A stretch of DNA of 64,000 nt from Chloroflexi bacterium 54-19 (GTDB lineage Bacteria; Chloroflexota; Chloroflexia; Chloroheliales; Chloroheliaceae). A model generated the notes under the pieces. The model was not told the origin of the DNA. It ran no database searches and saw nothing but the letters and a program-made list of their open reading frames with translations. Position numbers and translations under genes: made by a program. Of the stretch, positions 1 through 8,593 are shown one piece after another. The stretch covers positions 52,698 through 116,697 of the forward strand of contig MKTJ01000059.1 in NCBI GenBank assembly GCA_001898225.1, read 5' to 3'. Each line of letters starts with the position of its first letter. Within the stretch, counting starts at the first letter, position 1.

Positions 1-1
1 T

Positions 2-259
2 GCGTTTGCCGAAAAGGATAAGCAGATTGTGGAACGAGTGGCTGAAATCGCGGACAAACATGGAGCCTCCCGCACCCATATTGCCCTCGCCTGGCTGTTG
101 AAAAAGCAGCCGGTAACCGCCCCTATTGTGGGAGCCACCAAGATTTCGCACCTTGAAGAAGCGGTTGGCGCATTCTCGGTAACCCTCACCCAGGAAGAAA
201 TTAACTATCTGGAAGAGCCGTATGAGCTGCATCAGGTGGTTGGAGCTAATTTGAAGTAG
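2..259 (+). CDS. Aldo/keto reductase, C-terminal end (5' truncated by window)
   Basis: This is the last 85 codons of an aldo/keto reductase, an NADPH-dependent carbonyl reductase with a TIM-barrel fold. The reading frame is open to the first base of the window, so the start lies outside. The segment IALAWLLKKQPVTAPIVGA followed by L-E-E-A and an L-x-x-E-E-I-x-x-L-E ending is typical of the family C-terminus, where the PIVGA-type loop binds the NADP 2'-phosphate region. The catalytic Asp-Tyr-Lys-His part is not in the window, so the substrate cannot be judged. It ends about 100 bases before a cupin gene on the same strand and may share its transcript. Confidence 0.85.
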   Translation, partial: AFAEKDKQIVERVAEIADKHGASRTHIALAWLLKKQPVTAPIVGATKISHLEEAVGAFSVTLTQEEINYLEEPYELHQVVGANLK

Positions 260-362
260 AGAAGTGCCTGCCGAAAGCTATCCTACCGCCCTGGCTAAAG
301 TTAGCTCGCCGGGCGGTCTGGGGCGAATAGCAATCGGCGCTTGACTAAAGGAGTTGTCGCAA

Positions 363-773
363 ATGGAACTTAAAAGAAGCGGGTCACAACCATCAGCCAG
401 AGGGCCAGAACAAAACTTTACCGGGAATGTCCGGGTTGACCCGTTATTTCAGGCTCCCGCACCGGGTCGGATCACCGGGGCGCTGGTCACCTTCGAGCCG
501 GGCGCCCGCTCAGCCTGGCATACTCACCCCCTTGGGCAGACCTTGATTGTAATGTCCGGTTGCGGCTGGGTGCAAAGCGTGGGCGGCCCCAAACGGATAA
601 TTCGGCCAGGCGATGTAGTAAGTTGCCCGCCCAATGAAAAACATTGGCACGGGGCGACCGCCACCACCGGCATGAGTCACCTTGCTATTCAGGAAGCCCT
701 TGACGGTAAAGCGGTTACCTGGCTGCAAAAGGTTACGGATGCGGAATACATGGCCGAGGCCAGCGAAGATTAA
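363..773 (+). CDS. Small cupin-domain protein
   Basis: A 136-residue single-domain cupin. Metal-binding motif 1 is visible as W-H-T-H-P followed by Q-T-L-I-V, with G-x-V-x-S-x-P-P-N-E-K-H-W-H as motif 2, so a mononuclear metal site is likely. Relatives include quercetinase-like and carboxymuconolactone-decarboxylase-associated cupins; the precise reaction cannot be read from sequence. The ATG at 363 is preferred over a TTG at 354, because AAAGGAG at 347-353 sits 9 bases before the ATG and directly abuts the TTG. It is followed 41 bases later by an alcohol dehydrogenase, so the aldo/keto reductase, cupin and dehydrogenase probably form a small redox operon. Confidence 0.85.
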   Translation: MELKRSGSQPSARGPEQNFTGNVRVDPLFQAPAPGRITGALVTFEPGARSAWHTHPLGQTLIVMSGCGWVQSVGGPKRIIRPGDVVSCPPNEKHWHGATATTGMSHLAIQEALDGKAVTWLQKVTDAEYMAEASED

Positions 774-814
774 ATATTAGAGAAGAGAAGATTAGACAAA
801 GGAAGTATTTAGTT

Positions 815-1837
815 ATGCAAGGCACCATAATGTACGGTCCTCGGGACGTACGCTTCGAGGAAAGACCTGATCCAGTAATTTTAGAACCGACCGACGCTAT
901 TATCAGGATTTCGGCCGCCTGCGTCTGCGGCTCGGACCTGTGGCCTTACCGAGGTATCGCTAGGGTCAACGGGCCAACTCCAATGGGTCATGAATACTGC
1001 GGCATTGTCGAGGAAGTCGGCCCCCGGGTATCCCAAATAAAGGCCGGCCAGTTTGTGGTCGGCTCGTTTCTCACTTCCGACAACACCTGTGAGATTTGCC
1101 AGGCCGGATACCAGAGCCGTTGCGTCCAGGGCCAACCGGTAGGAGCCGGCGGCGCCCAGGCCGAACTGCTGCGGGTTCCACTGGCCGACGGCACATTAGT
1201 GGCGACACCAGGTATGCCGACCCCGGATCTTATCCCTCACCTCTTGGCGGCCTCCGATGTGCTGGGGACCGGCTGGTTCGGGGCGGTTGCCGCCGAAGCC
1301 GGACCGGGCAAGACCGTCGCGGTTGTCGGTGATGGGGCGGTTGGCCTGCTTGGTATCCTGGCGGCCAAACAATTAGGGGCGGAGCGCATAATCGCGATGA
1401 GCCGTCACGAGTCCCGCCAGCGTCTGGCCCGTGAGTTCGGGGCGACCGACATCGTGACCGAGCGGGGTGCCGAGGGCGTGGCAAAGATAAAGGAATTCAC
1501 CGGCGGGCTGGGAGCGCACTCGACTATCGAAGCGGTCGGTACCCAGGAGTCGATGATGCAGGCCATTCGGGCGACCCGGGCAGGCGGCCATGTCGGCTAT
1601 GTCGGGGTAGCTCACGGCGTGCAACTACCCGGTGACGAATTGTTTTTCGCCGAAGTGCATCTGCTGGGCGGACCGGCCCCGGTGCGGCGCTTTCTGCCTG
1701 ACCTGATCAATCTTATCTGGGAGCGGAAAATTGCCCCCGGCAAAGTCTTTGACCTCGAACTGCCGCTTTCCGAGGTAGCCGAGGGCTACCGGGCCATGGA
1801 CGAGCGCAGGGCTATCAAAACCTTGTTACGTCCCTGA
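815..1837 (+). CDS. Zinc-dependent alcohol dehydrogenase family protein (MDR)
   Basis: A 340-residue medium-chain dehydrogenase/reductase that should oxidise or reduce an alcohol/aldehyde with NAD(P). The N-terminal GroES-like domain shows the catalytic zinc ligands in C-V-C-G-S-D and M-G-H-E-Y, and a structural-zinc lobe in C-E-I-C-x6-C, which appears to have three rather than four cysteines. The Rossmann domain carries V-A-V-V-G-D-G-A-V-G near residues 168-178. The C-terminal portion is normal in length. A GGAAG lies ahead of the ATG. Substrate is unknown; its position near hexuronate genes makes a sugar-derived alcohol possible, but that is inference. Confidence 0.88.
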   Translation: MQGTIMYGPRDVRFEERPDPVILEPTDAIIRISAACVCGSDLWPYRGIARVNGPTPMGHEYCGIVEEVGPRVSQIKAGQFVVGSFLTSDNTCEICQAGYQSRCVQGQPVGAGGAQAELLRVPLADGTLVATPGMPTPDLIPHLLAASDVLGTGWFGAVAAEAGPGKTVAVVGDGAVGLLGILAAKQLGAERIIAMSRHESRQRLAREFGATDIVTERGAEGVAKIKEFTGGLGAHSTIEAVGTQESMMQAIRATRAGGHVGYVGVAHGVQLPGDELFFAEVHLLGGPAPVRRFLPDLINLIWERKIAPGKVFDLELPLSEVAEGYRAMDERRAIKTLLRP

Positions 1838-1993
1838 CACTGCGGCAATTGAGATCCAGGGCGGTCAAAAAAATTATAGAGTGTCGCCAGGAAACATCGT
1901 GTAAGAGTCGCCCTAAACTACACAAAAATTGTCTTAGTAAAAACCCGGTTTTTATAATTTTTTGCTCAGTTTTCATGGAAGAAAGAAAGCAAC

Positions 1994-2781
1994 ATGGCAG
2001 AAACAAAATGGCGCGACCTTTCTTTTGAAGGAAAATCTGAAGGAAAATCAGCCGTGGTGACCGGAGCCACCCGTGGTATTGGCCGTGCCATAGCCTATCG
2101 TCTGGGCGGGCTGGGAGCGCGCACAGTGATCTAAGACCGCGACCAGGATGTGGTTGAGCAAACCGCCGAAGAGTTACGCGATCTACTAGCCCCTGGCCGA
2201 CCCAATAAGATTGTGGGGGTGGCGGTAGATATTTCCGATGCGCCTACGGTTTAGCAAGAGATGGCGGCAGCGGCCCGGCTGGGCCTTGACGTACTGGTAA
2301 ACTGTGCTGCCATCAATCCAGGCGGCAAGATTGAAGACCTATCCCTGGATCTGTGGGCGAAAACACTTGGTGTCAATCTCAGTGGACCGTTTTACTGCTG
2401 CCGAGCGGCCGCTCCTTTTCTAAAGCAACGGCCAGGTGCGGCAATCGTAAATATTTCGTCGAGCACCGCCCTGGTCAGTCAGGTCGGGGCAAACTATGCC
2501 GCCTCAAAAGCTGGCATGATGGTTTAACCCGTCACCTGGCCGTGGAACTCTCCCCCAACGTGCGGGTGAACTCGATCCAGCCGCGTACTGTCAACTCGGA
2601 TGGTTTTCGCTCTTACACCGAACAAACCTATGCCGATCCAGCCCCGGCGTTAGAGCAACTGGTAGGGATGATTCCGCTAAGGCGGCATGGAGAACCGGAA
2701 GATATAGCCGATCTGACTGCATTGCTTGCCTCCTATTGGGCCAGTTTTATCACCGGCCAGATCATCCTTGTGGATGGCGTT
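1994..2781 (+). pseudogene. Decayed SDR-family oxidoreductase
   Basis: A short-chain dehydrogenase in ruins. Starting at ATG 1994 the frame gives the cofactor motif T-G-A-T-R-G-I-G-R, but meets TAA at 2132-2134 and TAG at 2252-2254. It continues through N-C-A-A, N-I-S-S-S and Y-A-A-S-K-A-G to a TAA at 2525. The rest of the fold (L-T-R-H-L-A-V-E-L, V-N-S-I-Q-P, F-I-T-G-Q-I-I-L-V-D-G) is in the next frame. One G inserted near 2519-2522 would restore M-M-G-L-T-R, so a single-base deletion is the simplest reading. Two stops plus a frameshift make a real pseudogene more likely than sequencing error. The 3' end runs straight into recombinase sequence where a GG-x-x-x stop would be expected. Confidence 0.85.
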
Positions 2782-2948
2782 ACACCCCACGGCCTGCGCG
2801 CTACTTTTGTAACCCTGTGCCTGGAAGGGGAGCAAAACTTCAACAGGTTCAAAATGCGGCTGGTTATGCTGACCCGCGTACTACCGAACCCTACCAGCGT
2901 CGTAAACTTAATCTTGACGACAGTGCTACGGATTATGTGCGAGTTTGA
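2782..2948 (+). pseudogene. Tyrosine recombinase (phage-type integrase) C-terminal fragment
   Basis: This fragment directly follows the decayed SDR gene. It reads T-P-H-G-L-R-A-T-F-V-T-L-C-L-E-G, the H-x-L-R box of tyrosine recombinases. After a one-base slip near 2826-2829 it continues A-K-L-Q-Q-V-Q-N-A-A-G-Y-A-D-P-R-T-T-E-P-Y-Q-R-R-K, which carries the G-H/Y box and the T-T-x-x-Y nucleophile context, ending at a stop at 2946-2948. Only the last 55 or so residues of an integrase remain. The usual His of the G-H-A motif is Tyr here. It is a non-functional scar, likely from an integrating element. Confidence 0.75.
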
Positions 2949-3074
2949 ACTCCTAATGCGGCCGATAGTAAATTCGATCTTTCCCTCTAGGGTCTTTTCC
3001 CGGTCAGATCCACTACCTTTTGTTCCTGAGCCAGTGTTTGTATTTTCGATTACTTTTCCATATTCAACTTCTAG

Positions 3075-3971
3075 TTAAACTCCGCTGAAAGCGCTGAAGC
3101 CGCCATCTACCGGCACTACCACTCCGTTAACGAAACTCGCTCCTCGCCCGCACAGCCAGATCAAAGCGCCTAGCAGTTCTTCGGGTTGGCCGAACCGGCC
3201 CGCCGAAGTATGGTCGATAATAGTCTGGCCTCGTGGAGTAAGCGTGCCATCCGGTTTGAGCAGCAGCGCCCGGTTCTGTTCGCCTACAAAAAAGCCGGGA
3301 GCGATAGCGTTTACCCGTAAATGGCTGCCAAAGGCCCGCGCTAACTCCACTGCCAGCCAGCGAGTGGCGTTTTCAACTGCGGCTTTGGCAATCCCATAGC
3401 CGGCTACCCTGGTCATAGCTCGCCCGGCGGACATCGAGGAGATATTTATAATACAGCCCTGACCGGCCCGCGCCATGGCTTCGCCAAAAATCTGGCTCGG
3501 TAATAAGGTACCCTGCAAGTTCAAAGCAAGAACCTGATCCAGACCTTCTACCGGCATATCAAAAAAGGAGTGGCCGGGAGCGAGGGTAGCTTCGGGCATA
3601 TTTCCGCCGGCGGCATTTACGAGAATATCCAGCCGTCCCCATTGTCCCAGAATCTGGTCGCGGGCAGTTTCAAGCTGGGTTCTCACCAGCACATCGGCCC
3701 TTACCGCCATGGCCATGCCACTTCCCCCAACAGTGTTTATAGCTTCAACAACTGCCTGGGCTTGCTCTACTCTGCGGCCCAGTACGGCTACCTTAGCTCC
3801 TGCCTTTGCCAGCCCTTCGGCCATTACACTTCCCAGGACCCCGGTACCGCCGGTAACAACCGCTACCTGTCCTTTCAGACTAAATAACTCAGTCAAGTTT
3901 GGATTCACATGCTCTAGATTATGGCCGTTCCTAATTGTTTTGCTAGTTACTTTTCTGGCTTGCTGAACCAT
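3075..3971 (-). CDS. SDR oxidoreductase, D-mannonate oxidoreductase-like
   Basis: A 298-residue classical SDR. The NAD(P) site is V-A-V-V-T-G-G-T-G-V-L-G-S, the structural motif N-A-A-G-G-N, and the catalytic triad I-S-S-M-S with Y-G-I-A-K. The features A-A-G-G-N-x-P, N-A-I-A-P-G-F-F with E-Q-N-R, and the ending V-P-V-D-G-G-F-S-A-F-S-G-V closely resemble the Bacillus-type D-mannonate oxidoreductase (YjmF/UxuB, reducing D-fructuronate to D-mannonate). It is the last gene of a minus-strand run that starts with beta-glucuronidase, 79 bases after the ABC ATPase, which supports a role in hexuronate breakdown. An AGGA lies 8 bases before the ATG. A different keto-sugar substrate remains possible. 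Confidence 0.8.
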   Translation of the reverse strand: MVQQARKVTSKTIRNGHNLEHVNPNLTELFSLKGQVAVVTGGTGVLGSVMAEGLAKAGAKVAVLGRRVEQAQAVVEAINTVGGSGMAMAVRADVLVRTQLETARDQILGQWGRLDILVNAAGGNMPEATLAPGHSFFDMPVEGLDQVLALNLQGTLLPSQIFGEAMARAGQGCIINISSMSAGRAMTRVAGYGIAKAAVENATRWLAVELARAFGSHLRVNAIAPGFFVGEQNRALLLKPDGTLTPRGQTIIDHTSAGRFGQPEELLGALIWLCGRGASFVNGVVVPVDGGFSAFSGV

Positions 3972-4050
3972 CCATCATTTCCTGTCTTTTGTCTTATATA
4001 AGTTCGTTCCTGCTACTAAACCCAGATAAAAATACCCATTGGTTTTAATT

Positions 4051-5148
4051 TTAATTACCCTTATCCGGCTCTGCGGCAGGAGTTTTAACCGCGGCCCTGG
4101 CTTTAGCAGTGGCAGGCTCTTCGCCCGGTCCATACAGGTGGCAGCGAACCCAGTGATCACCATCCTTGCTCAGGTATTCTTTACCAGGCATACTCTTTTT
4201 ACAGATGTCCATTACCTTCGGGCACCTCGTCGCAAAAGGGCATCCCGGCGGTAGATCCGTTAAAGACGGAATTTCTCCCCTGGCTTCGGCTTTTTTCTTG
4301 ATGAGGCCACCTTCGGGGTTTGGCACGGCTCCCATCAACATTTGGGTGTAGGGATGGGCGGGTTGCTCCATTAGCTCCCGGCTTTCGGCCGCTTCGACCA
4401 CATAGCCGGTGTACATCACCATCGTCTGGTCTCCGATGTAGCGGGCGCTCGCCAGGTCGTGGGTAATGTAGAGAAAACCGATACCTCTCTCTTCCTTTAA
4501 CTGTTCCATTAAATTTAAAACGCCCATACGGATAGACACGTCCAGCATTGAAATAGGCTCGTCAGCCAGAATAATCTCAGGTTCAACCGCCAGGGCCCGG
4601 GCAATAGCAACACGCTGGCGCTGCCCGCCCGACATCTGGTAGGGGTACTTGCGGGCCGCTTCCTCAGGTGGGGTAAGACCGACCGTGGAGAGCAGTTCGT
4701 GGACCCGCTCCAGGGGATACCGGTTCTTGAGCATCTTGTGGATGTGCAGTGGCCGTTCGATATGGTGTTCGATTGTGTGCACCGGGTTAAGCGAGCCGAA
4801 AGGGTCCTGGAAGATCATCTGCACTTCCTTGCGATAGGAAAGAGAAGGCCTACCCGGCTCGGTCTTGAGCACATTCTTGCCGCGCAGGATAATCTCACCG
4901 GAAGTGGGCGGCATCAGGCGGGAGATCAGGCGGGCAGTAGTGGATTTACCGCTGCCGCTCTCCCCTACCAGGGCGACAACCTGGCCCCGGCGTATGGTAA
5001 AGGAAACATCGTTAAGGGCTTTGACCACTTTAGGCTTGAAGAAGGTTCCGGCCGGAAAGTGTTTGGTCAGGTTGCGCACCTCCAACACTACTTCACCTGC
5101 TTTAGGGGAACTGGCTTGTTGTCCATTATCGGCTACCGATTGTGTCAT
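4051..5148 (-). CDS. Opp/Dpp-type ABC transporter ATP-binding protein (OppF-like)
   Basis: A 365-residue ATPase of the peptide/nickel/opine importer class, energising the two permeases encoded upstream. Visible are Walker A G-E-S-G-S-G-K-S-T-T near residues 62-71, the Q-loop I-F-Q-D-P-F-G-S-L-N-P, the signature M-S-G-G-Q-R-Q-R, Walker B I-I-L-A-D-E-P and the switch His in Y-I-T-H-D-L. The C-terminal oligopeptide domain has the cysteine cluster C-P-F-A-T-R-C-P-x5-C with a further C near the end, as in OppF/DppF. Despite the family name, such systems in this phylum often carry oligosaccharides, and the glucuronidase neighbour points that way. Confidence 0.93.
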   Translation of the reverse strand: MTQSVADNGQQASSPKAGEVVLEVRNLTKHFPAGTFFKPKVVKALNDVSFTIRRGQVVALVGESGSGKSTTARLISRLMPPTSGEIILRGKNVLKTEPGRPSLSYRKEVQMIFQDPFGSLNPVHTIEHHIERPLHIHKMLKNRYPLERVHELLSTVGLTPPEEAARKYPYQMSGGQRQRVAIARALAVEPEIILADEPISMLDVSIRMGVLNLMEQLKEERGIGFLYITHDLASARYIGDQTMVMYTGYVVEAAESRELMEQPAHPYTQMLMGAVPNPEGGLIKKKAEARGEIPSLTDLPPGCPFATRCPKVMDICKKSMPGKEYLSKDGDHWVRCHLYGPGEEPATAKARAAVKTPAAEPDKGN

Positions 5149-5267
5149 ACTGCTTGCCTCTATCTTCCCTGATCTGATTTATTACTTTGCGCCATTTTTG
5201 GAATTCTTCCTGGAATCCCTTTTACTTTGTCTAGCTTTGCCTTAGATTTTACCTGGAACCGCTCTTA

Positions 5268-6272
5268 TTAAACCCCCGGCATCCCCTCGTGGTAGGCCAG
5301 CCAGTGGCCCGGCAGCACCTCTTGCAAAGTAGGATTGACCACTTTCTCGACCGGCTGGCACATGGTGCAGCGCGGGTGGAACCGGCAGCCGGTGGGCGGT
5401 TCGGCCATGTTCGGCGGGGAACCGGGAATACCCGTCATCTTGTGCTTGGGCCCGACCAGCGGCGGGAACGAACTGATCAAGCCCTTGGTGTAAGGGTGCA
5501 GTGGGTTCTCAAAGATTTCCCTGGCCGGGGCCATTTCCACGATTTCGCCGGCATACATAATGGCAATCCGGTTGGAGAATTCGACCATTAGCGACATATC
5601 GTGCGTGATAAAGAGGATTGAGAAGCCCATTTTCTCTTTGAGTTCTTCGATCTGCTGCATGATCTCTTTTTGCACCACCACATCCAGGGCGGTAGTCGGC
5701 TCGTCCATGATCATCATGGGTGGGTTGAGAGCCAGGGCGATAGCTATGACGGCGCGCTGGCGCATCCCACCCGACAACTCATGCGGATAAGCATCTAGCC
5801 GCTTTTTGTCGATGTTGACAATATCGAACAGTTCACCGGCTCGCTGCCAGGCTTCTTTTTTGGAAATCTTCTTGTGCTTGACCAGCACGTCGGCAATCTG
5901 GTCGCCCACTTTCATCACCGGGTTGAGGCTGTTCATGGCGCTCTGGAAGACCATCGAAATATCCTGCCAGCGGAAGGCTTCCAGTTCGTGTTCGGCCAGC
6001 GAAAGCACATCTTTACCCTTGAAACGGACCTCACCTCCGGTGATAAGGGCCGGAGGCCGCAGCACCCTGAGGAGGGCGTGAGCGATGGTAGACTTACCGC
6101 TACCGGACTCCCCGGCCAGGCCGAGAACTTCGCCGGGAGCAATCGAGAAGGAGACACCGTCCACCGCCCGAACCGGCCCTTTGGGGCTGAGATACTCTAC
6201 CCGCAGATCGCGCACATCTAAAAGCGTTTCATTTTGGACCTGGCGGGCTATTTTGATTTGGCTTTGACTCAT
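5268..6272 (-). CDS. Opp/Dpp-type ABC transporter ATP-binding protein (OppD-like)
   Basis: A 334-residue partner ATPase. Walker A is G-E-S-G-S-G-K-S-T-I, the Q-loop V-F-Q-S-A-M-N-S-L-N-P (the S-A-M-N form is diagnostic for OppD rather than OppF), the signature L-S-G-G-M-R-Q-R, Walker B M-M-I-M-D-E-P and the switch F-I-T-H-D-M. It ends with the oligopeptide C-terminal domain, G-C-R-F-H-P-R-C. The ATG at 6272 is chosen over an in-frame TTG at 6299, though neither has a strong Shine-Dalgarno. It lies 39 bases after the OppC-type gene and about 120 bases before the OppF-type gene. Confidence 0.92.
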   Translation of the reverse strand: MSQSQIKIARQVQNETLLDVRDLRVEYLSPKGPVRAVDGVSFSIAPGEVLGLAGESGSGKSTIAHALLRVLRPPALITGGEVRFKGKDVLSLAEHELEAFRWQDISMVFQSAMNSLNPVMKVGDQIADVLVKHKKISKKEAWQRAGELFDIVNIDKKRLDAYPHELSGGMRQRAVIAIALALNPPMMIMDEPTTALDVVVQKEIMQQIEELKEKMGFSILFITHDMSLMVEFSNRIAIMYAGEIVEMAPAREIFENPLHPYTKGLISSFPPLVGPKHKMTGIPGSPPNMAEPPTGCRFHPRCTMCQPVEKVVNPTLQEVLPGHWLAYHEGMPGV

Positions 6273-6311
6273 AACTTCACTTTGTCCTTGTACTTGCAAC
6301 TTTGCATTCTC

Positions 6312-7439
6312 TTACTTGGGCTGCGATTGGCGCAGCACCGGGGTCGCCCTGGTTTTGGTCTTTTTGAAAGCAGTCCCTTTGAGAGTCCTGTTCAATTCCT
6401 TCTCAGCCCGCAGGCGGGGGTTGGTTACTTCATCCAGGGCGTAGTTAATAAACGAGAGGCCGAAGGCCACCAGGGCCACGCACAGTCCCGATGGCACAAA
6501 CGTCCACCAGGCTCCCTGCAGGATCGCCCCACCGTTCTGCGCCCAGTATAAATTTGTACCCCAGGTCACTTCGCTGACGTTGCCAAGACCGATAAAAGCC
6601 AGGGCGGTAGAGGCCCCGATGGCATAAGTGGTCGAACTGATGAAGCTGCCCATGATAATCGAAATCATATTTGGCATAATCTCACTGAAAATAATCCTGA
6701 AGCCACTCTCGCCGCTCACTTTGGCTGCCGCTACAAAGTCTTTTTCCCGCAGAGAGAGAGTTTGGGAACGCTTGACCCTGGCGCCAAAGGCCCAGCCGGT
6801 AAAGGCCAGCGTGCCGATGATGGTGCCGGTGCCGGGTGACAGGAAAGCCGACAGGATTATAAGAAGCGGCAAGCCTGGTATCACCAGAAAAAGATTGGTT
6901 AGAAGGGTTAGCAGATCGTCAACTCGCCCCCGGAAGTACCCGGCTGTCATGCCTATAACGGTGCTGACTATCGTGATCAATAAACCGGTTGCAAAACCGA
7001 TGAGCAGCGAAATCTGCGCGCCCCAGACGGTCTGCCGAAAGACATCCTTGCCCTGGCCTTCGGTGCCAAAGAGATGAGCCGCAGAAGGAGGCAGGTTAGG
7101 GGCATCCACGAACTCGGTTGGGTCGCCGGGGGCAATTACCGGGGCCAGAACGGCTACCAGGATGAAAAAGACTACAATGGCAATACCCACCAATGCTTTA
7201 GGATTCTTTAGTAGTGTTCGCAACCAGACCAACCGCTGGCGGGTAGGCACCGGCAAAGTAGCGGGCGGGGCTACCACGATTTGACCGGCGGGAGTACCCT
7301 CGATTTCGACCGGTTGCTCCTGGCGGCCCGGTTGTTCAATAGGGTGCCCTTCCGGCGAGGCTACCGGTACGTCTACGGCTTCGGGCGAGGGAGTTTGTTG
7401 CCCGTTTGGAGTATGGGCAACCTTTTTGTGTGTATCCAT
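6312..7439 (-). CDS. ABC transporter permease (OppC/DppC-like)
   Basis: A 375-residue inner-membrane permease of the binding-protein-dependent importer fold. It begins with an unusually long hydrophilic N-terminus of about 85 residues rich in Pro, Glu and Gln, which most DppC proteins lack. The OppC N-terminal segment follows (L-L-K-N-P-K-A-L-V-G-I, then a membrane helix), with the P-G-D-P-T-E periplasmic loop and about five more helices. The EAA-type coupling motif is K-D-F-V-A-A-A-K-V-S-G-E-S. It pairs with the OppB-like permease encoded 26 bases upstream. Confidence 0.92.
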   Translation of the reverse strand: MDTHKKVAHTPNGQQTPSPEAVDVPVASPEGHPIEQPGRQEQPVEIEGTPAGQIVVAPPATLPVPTRQRLVWLRTLLKNPKALVGIAIVVFFILVAVLAPVIAPGDPTEFVDAPNLPPSAAHLFGTEGQGKDVFRQTVWGAQISLLIGFATGLLITIVSTVIGMTAGYFRGRVDDLLTLLTNLFLVIPGLPLLIILSAFLSPGTGTIIGTLAFTGWAFGARVKRSQTLSLREKDFVAAAKVSGESGFRIIFSEIMPNMISIIMGSFISSTTYAIGASTALAFIGLGNVSEVTWGTNLYWAQNGGAILQGAWWTFVPSGLCVALVAFGLSFINYALDEVTNPRLRAEKELNRTLKGTAFKKTKTRATPVLRQSQPK

Positions 7440-7465
7440 TCCTTTATACTTCTCCTACCTGACCT

Positions 7466-8440
7466 CTAACCTGCTCGCACCCGGGGGTCCAGGCGGGTGT
7501 AGATAATATCCACGATAAAGTTAATCACCAGCACCGCGAAGGTAATCATCAAAAACAAACCTTGCATAAGGGGATAGTCCAGCTTCTGCACCGAGCTAAT
7601 TAGAAGGAAGCCGAGGCCCGGATAGGAAAAGATCTGCTCGATCAAGAGTTGGCCGCTGAGGACAAACCCGAGGACAATCCCAAAAGCGGTGATGCTGGGT
7701 AGCATGGCGTTGCGGGCGGCATAGCGGAACATAATCCGGTTCTGGGTCAGCCCTTTCGCTTCAGCCATGGTGATGTAGTCTTCGGCCAGGATAGCTACCA
7801 TCGTGTTGCGCATTCCGAGGGCCCAACCGCCCAGTTGGGTGAGGACAAGCACCAGGACCGGCAGCAGCATATGCTGAATCACGCTACCGAAGAAGGCCGG
7901 GTCAAAACCAGGAGTAAGGGTGTCTTCATAAGCGTGGCGAGTGGGGAACCAGTGGAGTTGGAAGCCCAAGAGGTAAACGGCGCACAGTCCCAGGAAGAAA
8001 GGCGGGAAAGCCCCGATAAATACCAGCAGGGGTGGCACAAAGCTGTCCACCGCACCACCCCGCCGCCAGGAGCCAAAGATGCCGACCAGGTTGCCGATAA
8101 TAAAGCTGATAATGACCGAACTGCCCCCCAAAAGTAAGGTCCACCATAAACCGGTCAAAATAACACTGATAACCGGGACGGGAAAGTTGGAGAAAGAAAT
8201 ACCGAAATCGCCCCTGACAACGTGAGTAAGATAGGTGAAATACTGCAAAATCAGGGGTTGGTCGCTGAGGCCCAGCGCTTCTTTAACGGCCTGAATCTGG
8301 GAAGGGTCGAGCTGACCACCGGTCCCCAGGATGGTAGCAGCCGGATCACCGGGTAAAAGGCGGGGCAGGAAGAAGTCGAGGGTTATGGCGGCCCAGAGAG
8401 CCACCAGGTAAAACCCCAATCGGCGCAGAATGTAGCGCAT
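7466..8440 (-). CDS. ABC transporter permease (OppB/DppB-like)
   Basis: A 324-residue inner-membrane permease. The start R-Y-I-L-R-R-L-G-F-Y with an immediate membrane helix and the L-P-G-D-P-A loop are typical of OppB. The coupling motif is E-D-Y-I-T-M-A-E-A-K-G-L, followed by R-Y-A-A-R-N-A-M-L-P and a C-terminal D-P-R-V-R. The ATG at 8440 is preferred over the upstream TTG at 8458, since AAGGAG lies 7 bases before it. It is separated from the binding-protein gene by about 150 bases that contain a strong hairpin. Confidence 0.93.
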   Translation of the reverse strand: MRYILRRLGFYLVALWAAITLDFFLPRLLPGDPAATILGTGGQLDPSQIQAVKEALGLSDQPLILQYFTYLTHVVRGDFGISFSNFPVPVISVILTGLWWTLLLGGSSVIISFIIGNLVGIFGSWRRGGAVDSFVPPLLVFIGAFPPFFLGLCAVYLLGFQLHWFPTRHAYEDTLTPGFDPAFFGSVIQHMLLPVLVLVLTQLGGWALGMRNTMVAILAEDYITMAEAKGLTQNRIMFRYAARNAMLPSITAFGIVLGFVLSGQLLIEQIFSYPGLGFLLISSVQKLDYPLMQGLFLMITFAVLVINFIVDIIYTRLDPRVRAG

Positions 8441-8546
8441 CCTTGCACTCCTTAACAAACTAACTAAACGAAAAGAAAAGAATTAAATCTCTATTTTTTT
8501 TAAAAGAACGTCCAGCCGGCCAGCCGGTTGAAATATTTTGAAGAGA

Positions 8547-8570
8547 GGGCAATCTCTTGCGAGATCGCCC
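8547..8570 (-). promoter_or_regulatory. Intercistronic stem-loop between binding-protein and permease genes
   Basis: A 10-base-pair stem (GGGCAATCTC / GAGATCGCCC on the plus strand, one G-T type pair in RNA) with a four-base loop TTGC. It lies just after the stop of the solute-binding protein and about 105 bases before the first permease start. No T-run follows in the minus-strand direction. This fits an mRNA-stabilising or partially terminating hairpin that lets the binding protein be made in excess over the permeases, a common arrangement in ABC import operons. Confidence 0.55.
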
Positions 8571-8593
8571 CTGGTTGCTTGCCCAGCTTGTCT

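Noticed and set aside
2353..3078. A 241-codon frame as an intact gene
   Set aside because: Only its middle matches an SDR. The beginning is out of frame with the fold and the end is recombinase debris, so it is part of a pseudogene.
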